Part shown: positions 6,198 through 11,147 of the stretch, one piece after another | Numbering within the stretch: position 1 is the first letter of the stretch | Layout: the number at the start of each line of letters is the position of its first letter | Origin: Alphaproteobacteria bacterium | Lineage (GTDB): Bacteria > Pseudomonadota > Alphaproteobacteria > RF32 > CAG-239 | Direction of reading: 5' to 3' | Length of the DNA: 11,147 bases | NCBI GenBank assembly: GCA_020025875.1 | Contig: JAHHRI010000042.1 | Location: forward strand, 1 to 11,147 | The notes under the pieces: model-generated | Told to the model about the DNA's origin: nothing | Database searches by the model: none | What the model saw: the letters and a program-made list of their open reading frames with translations, nothing else | Position numbers and translations under genes: made by a program

Positions 6198-7451
6198 ATG
6201 CATTTAAACGATTTAAAACAAAAATCCCCAAAGGATTTATTAACCGAGGCGGAAGCTCTCGGTATAGAAGACGCTTCCTCCATGCGCAAACAGGATCTTA
6301 TGTTTGCCATCTTAAAAAAAGTTGCCTCCGATGACAATATCATATACGGCGAAGGTACCATCGAAGTCTTGCAAGACGGTTTCGGCTTTTTGCGATCGGC
6401 TCAATCGAACTATTTGGCAGGTCCCGACGACATTTATGTTTCTCCGGCACAGGTTAAAAAATTTGGATTGCGCACGGGCGATACCATCGAAGGAGAAATT
6501 CGCGCACCAAAAGATAACGAACGATATTTTGCCCTAACCAAAATTAACCGTATTAATTTTGACGATCCCGAAAAGTCAAAACTAAGAATCAACTTCGATA
6601 ACCTAACCCCGCTTTATCCGACTCATAAGCTCGACTTTGACGTTATATGCGGCGATAAAGATTATACCACTCGCATTATAGATTTGGTCGCTCCACAAGG
6701 TAAAGGGCAGCGCGGGCTGATTGTCGCTCCGCCGCGCACCGGTAAAACGGTGATGCTGCAAAACATTGCGCACGCCATCTCAACCAACCATCCGGAAGTT
6801 TATTTGATGGTGTTGCTGATTGATGAACGTCCGGAAGAAGTTACCGATATGACACGTTCCGTAAAAGGAGAAGTGATTTCCTCCACGTTTGACGAACCGG
6901 CCACGCGTCATGTACAGGTTGCCGAAATGGTCATTGAAAAAGCCAAACGCTTGGTTGAAAACAAAAAAGACGTGGTTATTCTGCTCGATTCCATCACTCG
7001 CCTTGGACGTGCTTACAACACGGTTGTTCCGTCTTCGGGCAAAGTGTTGACCGGCGGTGTCGATGCCAACGCTCTCCAGCGCCCGAAAAGGATTCTCGGT
7101 GCCGCCCGCAATGTGGAAGAAGGCGGATCGCTGACAATTATTGCCACGGCACTGATCGATACGGGCTCGCGCATGGACGAAGTTATTTTTGAAGAGTTTA
7201 AAGGAACCGGCAATTCGGAAATTATCCTTGATCGTAAGCTAACCGACAAACGCCTGTTTCCGACCATTGACATCACCCGTTCCGGTACCCGTAAGGAAGA
7301 GTTGTTGGTTGATAAGAACATCTTGACAAAAATGTGGGTATTGCGCCGTGTGCTGATGCAAATGGGAATGACGGACGGTATGGAGTTTCTGCTCGACAAG
7401 CTCAAACAGAGCAAAGATAATCAGGATTTCTTCAGCAATATGAATTCTTAA
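6198..7451 (+). CDS. rho: Transcription termination factor Rho
   Basis: Rho is a hexameric RNA-dependent ATPase and helicase that pulls RNA out of the transcription complex. The 417-residue protein matches the family (about 419). It has the Rho N-terminal helical domain (LNDLKQKSPKDLL to RKQDLMFAILKK, about 3-41), the cold-shock RNA-binding domain with DGFGFLR (about 50-120), the P-loop APPRTGKT with Lys183, Walker B VVILLDSITRLGRAYN with Asp264, and the secondary RNA-binding loop region GSLTIIATALIDTGSRMDE. The N-terminus is intact, which fixes the ATG even though the only Shine-Dalgarno trace is GGA at 6189-6191. An intrinsic terminator follows directly, so rho appears monocistronic. In Caulobacter rho lies next to mnmE on the same side of the origin. 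Here two unrelated genes separate them. Confidence 0.98.
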   Translation: MHLNDLKQKSPKDLLTEAEALGIEDASSMRKQDLMFAILKKVASDDNIIYGEGTIEVLQDGFGFLRSAQSNYLAGPDDIYVSPAQVKKFGLRTGDTIEGEIRAPKDNERYFALTKINRINFDDPEKSKLRINFDNLTPLYPTHKLDFDVICGDKDYTTRIIDLVAPQGKGQRGLIVAPPRTGKTVMLQNIAHAISTNHPEVYLMVLLIDERPEEVTDMTRSVKGEVISSTFDEPATRHVQVAEMVIEKAKRLVENKKDVVILLDSITRLGRAYNTVVPSSGKVLTGGVDANALQRPKRILGAARNVEEGGSLTIIATALIDTGSRMDEVIFEEFKGTGNSEIILDRKLTDKRLFPTIDITRSGTRKEELLVDKNILTKMWVLRRVLMQMGMTDGMEFLLDKLKQSKDNQDFFSNMNS

Positions 7452-7460
7452 AAAAATACC

Positions 7461-7491
7461 AAAAACCCCGATAGTTATTCGGGGTTTTTTT
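7461..7491 (+). terminator. Intrinsic terminator after rho
   Basis: CCCCGA at 7466-7471 pairs with TCGGGG at 7479-7484 around a 7-nt loop. A run of A before the stem pairs with the T run after it (7485-7491). The stem begins about 10 nt past the rho stop. The flanking A and T runs would let it work in both directions. Confidence 0.88.
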
Positions 7492-7574
7492 GGATGTTTT
7501 CCGAAAGCTGCAGGTTGACGGTGTATAAGACACAACCTTAAGCCATATTGGCCATAAAATTATCCGCGATTTTA

Positions 7575-7602
7575 TTGACAAAAATTTACAAAAGTTTATA
7601 AT
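7575..7602 (+). promoter_or_regulatory. Perfect consensus sigma-70 promoter for the lipoprotein gene
   Basis: TTGACA at 7575-7580 and TATAAT at 7597-7602 both match consensus exactly, with a 16-nt spacer. Transcription would start near 7609, about 45 nt before the ATG at 7654. Nothing obvious overlaps it as an operator. Confidence 0.75.
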
Positions 7603-7653
7603 CAACACAAATTGAATTTTATTGTCTATTATTAACCTTAAATCTTTAGAGAG

Positions 7654-8595
7654 ATGAAAAACATTTTGATTTTGTGTGCGGTAATGTCCTGTATGGCTGT
7701 TGCTTGCGGATCGGAAGAAACAAAGCAGACGGTTGACTACGAAGATGCGGCAGAGGTGCTTTATGTTTTGCAAAATGAAGTGAATCGGCTTTCTTTGGCA
7801 GATACTAACCGGACGAGTTATCTGGTTTATGCCGACGCCGATCATCAAACCCGCATTGACTATGCCGCCGAAGATAATCCGGAGGCGGTTGTTTATTCTC
7901 ATGTATTCTACAAACACAAATGGCATTTTGCGCTTGCGCTGGCAGACGGTATGCCTTCGGTGATTTTTCTGTCGTTGACGGACTATCGTTTTTACAACAG
8001 ACAGTCTGAGTATGTTCTTCGCGTTTTGCGAGAATTAAACAACGGTTTCCGCTGCTTGAAAGAAAACGGTGAGGATAAGGCTTTTTATTCCGATTACATT
8101 GCTTTTTCTCTGGAAAAAGCCGGTAAAGGTATGCGTCTTGATATAAAACGCTACGCACCGGAAGGAAGGGAAATTGCGGGAGCATTTACGGAAGAAAAAC
8201 AATTACGGCGCAAATTGGCTGCTTGCGAAAAAGAAATCTCCGTTCTGCAAGATTCTGTCGCTTTTTATGAACGGCAGGCAACAGAACAAAGAACTTTCCT
8301 CCGCAATGCCGAACTTTGTGCCGAGTATCGAAAAAGACGGCGAGAATATAACCGGTATCGCAAAATGGTTTTCAGTATTTATGATCAGCGCCCGTACGAT
8401 AAAATTAAACAAATAGTCGAAAGTCATCCGCAGATTGTTGCCGATGAGGCGCTTTATACGTCAAAAAACCTGCAAGAGGCCAAAGTTAAAGCCGAATGCG
8501 CCGAAAAATGCGCCGATGCTTGGATTGACCGGCTTACCAAAACAAAGGACGTTGCCGATAGTATGAGGCTGCTTATTTTACGGTTGTGCGAATAA
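7654..8595 (+). CDS. Putative lipoprotein of unknown function
   Basis: I do not recognise this 313-residue protein. It begins with a lipoprotein-type signal peptide: Lys2, a hydrophobic stretch 4-17, and a probable lipobox A-V-A-C ending at Cys18. Ala at the -3 position is less common than Leu. G-S-E-E follows, so there is no Asp at +2 that would hold it in the inner membrane by the E. coli rule. Residues 30-170 look like a mixed alpha/beta globular part with a hydrophobic core around 90-110. Residues 179-240 are strongly charged and helix-forming, probably a coiled coil. A second helical region at 270-310 contains C282 and C286. There are no enzyme motifs. AGAGAG lies immediately before the ATG, an unusually tight Shine-Dalgarno spacing, but the signal peptide supports this start. 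The gene has its own promoter and terminator. Base use resembles its neighbours. Confidence 0.82.
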   Translation: MKNILILCAVMSCMAVACGSEETKQTVDYEDAAEVLYVLQNEVNRLSLADTNRTSYLVYADADHQTRIDYAAEDNPEAVVYSHVFYKHKWHFALALADGMPSVIFLSLTDYRFYNRQSEYVLRVLRELNNGFRCLKENGEDKAFYSDYIAFSLEKAGKGMRLDIKRYAPEGREIAGAFTEEKQLRRKLAACEKEISVLQDSVAFYERQATEQRTFLRNAELCAEYRKRRREYNRYRKMVFSIYDQRPYDKIKQIVESHPQIVADEALYTSKNLQEAKVKAECAEKCADAWIDRLTKTKDVADSMRLLILRLCE

Positions 8596-8613
8596 GTTAG
8601 AAAAAATCGAAAT

Positions 8614-8648
8614 GAAAAAAATCCTCCTTGTCAGGGAGGATTTTTTTA
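8614..8648 (+). terminator. Bidirectional intrinsic terminator
   Basis: TCCTCC (8622-8627) pairs with GGAGGA (8635-8640). The stem is extended by an A run before it (8615-8621) and a T run after it (8641-8647). It ends the lipoprotein transcript. Because both flanks are A/T runs, it can also stop transcription from the convergent HAD gene, whose stop is at 8764. Confidence 0.88.
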
Positions 8649-8763
8649 TGGGGAAATGCTCGTTCTTTAAAAGGATGTACACTCGTTGAAAATGTGCCTT
8701 GTTTCCGTCATTATGATGGCGGTCAACTTACGCTTAAGACAGAGAGAAAAAAGCTTACTGTTA

Positions 8764-9429
8764 TCATTTTTCAAATATGAAATTTTCAATTTCATTCATG
8801 CTGCGAAAAATATGTTTAACACCCAACGCCTTCACTTGTTCCAAATATTGAGCACTTTGATTCATTTCAAAACCGAGAAAGGCGACAACCGTCATTTCGG
8901 CTTTCAATCCGGCGGTCATGCCGGCTAACGAATCTTCTACGACAATACAGTCTTTTGCTTCAAAACCCATGCGTTTGGCAGCCAAGAGAAACAAATCGGG
9001 TTCGGGTTTTCCGTGTTCAACCATATCGGCGGTAAATATCTTATCTTCGCTAAAATAGCTGCCGATGCCCACGGCTTTTATTTTGGCGGTTGTTTTATCT
9101 TTGATGCCGCCGGTGGCAATACATTGCGTAAAGTGGGTATTTTGGAATATTTTTTCGATTCCTTCGGTTGGTTCAATGTCGTGTTTAAGCAGCTCATAAT
9201 CTCTGTCCATAGCTTCTTGCCAAAAAGATTCGTCGGTTACAATGTTTAGTCGGTCGAGTTCTTCTTTTTTGGTTTTATCGCTTCTGCCGCCGAGGAAGCG
9301 GTTGGCGGTGGAAAAATCCCAGTTGAGACCAAATTTTTCATTCAGTAATTGACGGCGGTTTTCCACCCAGAGTTTTTCGGTATCGGCGATAACGCCGTCA
9401 AAATCCCATATGATCAGTTTTTTGCTCAT
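8764..9429 (-). CDS. HAD-superfamily hydrolase, beta-phosphoglucomutase-like
   Basis: The 221-residue protein has all four HAD motifs. Motif I is DFDGVIADTE with nucleophile Asp9 and acid/base Asp11. Motif II is in CIATGG (Thr106). Motif III is Lys141 in GKPEPDLFLLA. Motif IV is VVEDSLAGMTAG with Glu165 and Asp166. The helical insert between motif I and about residue 85 is the C1 cap of the phosphoglycolate phosphatase/beta-phosphoglucomutase group. Such proteins remove phosphate from small sugar phosphates or isomerise them, and the substrate cannot be chosen from sequence alone. The start at 9429 is preferred: AAAGGAG sits 9 nt upstream of it, whereas an in-frame ATG at 9438 would directly abut that site. 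It is transcribed divergently from mnmE and convergently to the lipoprotein gene. Confidence 0.9.
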   Translation of the reverse strand: MSKKLIIWDFDGVIADTEKLWVENRRQLLNEKFGLNWDFSTANRFLGGRSDKTKKEELDRLNIVTDESFWQEAMDRDYELLKHDIEPTEGIEKIFQNTHFTQCIATGGIKDKTTAKIKAVGIGSYFSEDKIFTADMVEHGKPEPDLFLLAAKRMGFEAKDCIVVEDSLAGMTAGLKAEMTVVAFLGFEMNQSAQYLEQVKALGVKHIFRSMNEIENFIFEK

Positions 9430-9465
9430 GGTTAACATCTCCTTTAAAAAAATGAGCCCGTAGGA

Positions 9466-9539
9466 AAGCCGCAGAGAGCTTTTTCTGATACATTATGATA
9501 CAAATATTAAGATTAAATAAAAAAGCTCTGACAAGGCTT
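9466..9539. repeat. Imperfect inverted repeat between the HAD gene and mnmE
   Basis: The plus-strand arm 9466-9484 (AAGCCGCAGAGAGCTTTTT) and the complement of 9519-9539 (AAGCCTTGTCAGAGCTTTTT plus one T) match with small gaps. Their cores AGAGCTTTTT and AAAAAGCTCT are exact complements over 10 bp. The 34-nt centre is AT-rich and contains TGATACA twice, at 9486-9492 and 9496-9502, exactly one helical turn apart. It may be a regulator site, a leader structure or the remnant of a small palindromic element. Confidence 0.45.
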
Positions 9540-9555
9540 AAAAAAGCCCTTTTTT
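9535..9555 (+). terminator. Small terminator-like hairpin upstream of mnmE
   Basis: GGCTT (9535-9539) and AAGCC (9544-9548) form a short stem with a 4-nt A loop, followed after one C by six T (9550-9555). No complete plus-strand gene ends just upstream, so it could instead insulate mnmE from read-through or attenuate a longer leader. The stem is only 5 bp. Confidence 0.35.
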
Positions 9556-9560
9556 AAAAC

Positions 9561-9589
9561 TTGCAAGATCATTTGTTTACCGCTATACC
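9561..9589 (+). promoter_or_regulatory. Candidate sigma-70 promoter for mnmE
   Basis: TTGCAA (9561-9566) and TATACC (9584-9589) are separated by 17 nt. The start would fall near 9596, about 22 nt before the ATG at 9618. An AAAGGA ribosome binding site lies at 9606-9611. Confidence 0.5.
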
Positions 9590-9617
9590 ATCATATTAAA
9601 AGAGCAAAGGAATTCTT

Positions 9618-10958
9618 ATGACCGATAACACCATTTATGCCCTGTCGACCGCCGCCGGAAAATCAGGCGTTGCCGTTTTTCGCATTTCCGGTTCAAAGGC
9701 ACTGACCGCCATTTGCCGTTTGACCCCGCTCAAAGCCGAAGGTATTGTTTCGCGCCACGCCTATTTTACATCTTTGCACGATCTCAAAGGAGAGGTGCTT
9801 GACCATGTGTTGGTGCTTTATTTCAAGGCGCCATATTCTTTTACGGGGGAAGATACGGTAGAAATCCACTCTCACGGTTCTCGCGCGGTGATTGCCGCGG
9901 TGCTCGAAAACCTCGGCCAGCTGGAAAATTTTCGCTTGGCAGATCCCGGCGAATTTTCCAAACGTGCTTTTTATAACGGAAAAATGGATCTGACGGAAGC
10001 CGAAGGTCTGGCAGATTTGATTGATGCGGAAACATACGAACAACAAAAATATGCTTTAAGACAAATGGAAGGGGGATTGAAAAATCTTTATGACGGTTGG
10101 CGGGAAAAATTGGTGGAAATTCTTGCCCATCTTGAAGCATATATTGATTTTCCCGACGAAGAGCTGCCAGACGATCTGGTTACGGCGCTTGAGAACACTG
10201 TATTTAAAGTGAATGGCGAAATTGCCGAACATCTCGGACAAAGCAATGCGGGGGAGCGTTTGCGCGAGGGGTTTCGGGTGGTGATTGTCGGCGAGCCCAA
10301 TGCGGGTAAATCCAGTTTGCTCAACGCGCTTGCCCGCCGCGAAGCGGTTATTGTGTCTGATATTGCCGGTACGACGCGTGATGCCGTTGATATTTATATG
10401 GACATCAACGGCTATCCGGTTATCTTTACCGATACGGCAGGTTTGCGTGAAACCAACGAGCAGATAGAAAAAAAAGGTATTGAAATAGCTTATGACAAAG
10501 CCTCTTCCGCCGATCTGATTATTGCTTTGACCGATGGGCGAAAAGTTGACTTTTCACCTTTTGAAAAACTGGAAATAGATTGTAAACACAAGATAATTTA
10601 TGTTGTCAATAAGGCTGACACATTGACGGAAAAACAGCGTTCTCAACTCTCTGATTCGGGATATGCGGTTATTTCTGCCAAATACCAATCCGGTTTGGAG
10701 GGGGTGTTGTCTCAAATCAGCGGGCAAATTGCCGAAACGTTCACCGCCTCCTCCGGCCTCTTGATTACCCGCCGCCGTTACCGTGAAGTTTTGAACAGTG
10801 TATTTAAAAGTTTGGCGTGCTTTAATTTGACCAAGCCCATCGAATTGGCGGCAGAGGACATCAGGCTAGCCGCCCGCGAAATAGGCAAAATAACCGGTCG
10901 CATAGAAGTTGACGAGATTTTAGATAAGATTTTCGGCAGCTTCTGCATCGGCAAATAG
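9618..10958 (+). CDS. mnmE: tRNA modification GTPase MnmE
   Basis: MnmE works with MnmG to add the aminomethyl or carboxymethylaminomethyl group to carbon 5 of the wobble uridine in certain tRNAs. The 446-residue protein has the N-terminal formyl-tetrahydrofolate-binding domain (TIYALSTAAGKSGVAVFRISG at the start, SFTGEDTVEIHSHG near 75-88) and a helical domain. The inserted Ras-like G domain has G1 GEPNAGKSS (225-233), G2 GTTRD (251-255), G3 DTAGLR (272-277) and G4 NKAD (331-334). The essential C-terminal FCIGK, with Cys443, is intact. A good ribosome binding site, AAAGGA, is 6 nt from the ATG. The partner gene mnmG, often next to mnmE near alphaproteobacterial origins, does not follow here. 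A minus-strand gene ends 9 nt downstream instead. Confidence 0.97.
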   Translation: MTDNTIYALSTAAGKSGVAVFRISGSKALTAICRLTPLKAEGIVSRHAYFTSLHDLKGEVLDHVLVLYFKAPYSFTGEDTVEIHSHGSRAVIAAVLENLGQLENFRLADPGEFSKRAFYNGKMDLTEAEGLADLIDAETYEQQKYALRQMEGGLKNLYDGWREKLVEILAHLEAYIDFPDEELPDDLVTALENTVFKVNGEIAEHLGQSNAGERLREGFRVVIVGEPNAGKSSLLNALARREAVIVSDIAGTTRDAVDIYMDINGYPVIFTDTAGLRETNEQIEKKGIEIAYDKASSADLIIALTDGRKVDFSPFEKLEIDCKHKIIYVVNKADTLTEKQRSQLSDSGYAVISAKYQSGLEGVLSQISGQIAETFTASSGLLITRRRYREVLNSVFKSLACFNLTKPIELAAEDIRLAAREIGKITGRIEVDEILDKIFGSFCIGK

Positions 10959-10967
10959 AAGCCGTTT

Positions 10968-11147
10968 TCAGATTTTGTATATGTAAATATTGTTAAATAT
11001 GTAAAAGTTTCTGAGTTTGATTATTTCAATCGCCTGTTTGTCGGGAATTGAAAAGCTGTTGGAATAAATAAGCGTTCCCGATCGGCAATCTTCTTTAAGC
11101 TTTCCGCCAAAGCGTGTCATAATCGGTTCCCTCAGAAAGCAGGCAAT
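10968..11147 (-). CDS. C-terminal part of a probable SAM-dependent methyltransferase (partial)
   Basis: An open frame of 59 codons plus TGA enters from the right edge and stops at 10968-10970. Its residues include FLREPIMTRFGGKLKEDCR, then SGTLIYSNSFSIP. The pattern of a helix with GGKL, then a turn R-x-G-T and a strand ending in S-N-x-F-x-I-P, resembles the last strands of class I (Rossmann-fold) methyltransferases that finish with a rvvSn-f-like segment. The SAM-binding glycine motif would lie outside the window. The last dozen codons are AT-rich and rich in Asn, Tyr and Ile. The gene is convergent with mnmE, with a 9-nt gap and no visible terminator. The coding call is fairly good and the functional call tentative. 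Confidence 0.55.
   Translation of the reverse strand: MACFLREPIMTRFGGKLKEDCRSGTLIYSNSFSIPDKQAIEIIKLRNFYIFNNIYIYKI

Noticed and set aside
8705..8722. Hairpin CCGTCAT-TATG-ATGGCGG near the HAD gene end
   Set aside because: It includes a G-U pair that becomes a mismatch on the minus strand, where a terminator would be needed, and no T run follows. The terminator at 8614-8648 already serves both genes.
8686..8928. Plus-strand open frame of 80 codons after the lipoprotein gene
   Set aside because: More than half of it is antisense to the HAD gene. It starts just after a strong terminator without a promoter or ribosome binding site.
9841..10324. Several minus-strand open frames inside mnmE
   Set aside because: They are shadow frames of a fully conserved GTPase gene and resemble no known protein.
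1..11147. Mobile element, CRISPR array, phage or defence system
   Set aside because: No transposase, integrase, regularly spaced repeats, tRNA or att-like duplication was seen. Apart from the lipoprotein, all genes belong to recognisable metabolic, membrane or information-processing families.

Overview
The window looks like chromosomal DNA from an uncultured alphaproteobacterium, moderately AT-rich and possibly host- or gut-associated (that last point is a guess). Three things point to Alphaproteobacteria. Several proteins read as alphaproteobacterial, including a Mic60/mitofilin-type membrane protein. The order dnaQ-coaE, gap, rho, mnmE is a reduced form of the gene order around the Caulobacter-type replication origin. 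CtrA-like TTAA-N7-TTAAC sites lie in the gap. No insertion sequence, tRNA, rRNA or CRISPR array was seen.

Left part (1-5694). A tsaD-nth operon on the minus strand (tRNA t6A synthesis and base-excision repair; ATGA overlap) is divergent from a two-gene plus-strand operon. That operon holds a Mic60/COG4223-like inner-membrane protein and, overlapping it by 17 nt, a complete ADP-dependent sugar kinase of the ADP-glucokinase/ADP-phosphofructokinase family. This family is best known from archaea and animals and is the most unexpected gene here. A coaE-dnaQ operon (CoA synthesis; DNA polymerase III proofreading) follows on the minus strand and runs away from the gap.

Centre (5695-6197). This 503-bp gene-free, very AT-rich stretch holds two perfect DnaA boxes, a near-match box, three copies of a 12-bp repeat, a tandem pair of CtrA-like sites and one GANTC site. 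Divergent promoters for coaE and rho lie at its edges. It is best read as the chromosomal replication origin, with the hemE/hemH and ppsR/maf/aroE genes that flank the origin in Caulobacter absent.

Right part (6198-11147). rho has a clear intrinsic terminator. It is followed by an unrecognised lipoprotein gene with a perfect consensus sigma-70 promoter and its own terminator, a HAD phosphatase/phosphoglucomutase-like gene on the minus strand, mnmE (tRNA wobble-uridine modification), and the 3' end of a probable SAM-dependent methyltransferase gene entering from the right edge on the minus strand. The HAD/mnmE intergenic space carries an imperfect inverted repeat around an AT-rich core.

Most genes are core housekeeping functions oriented away from the proposed origin. 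The exceptions are the Mic60-kinase operon, the HAD gene and the methyltransferase fragment.
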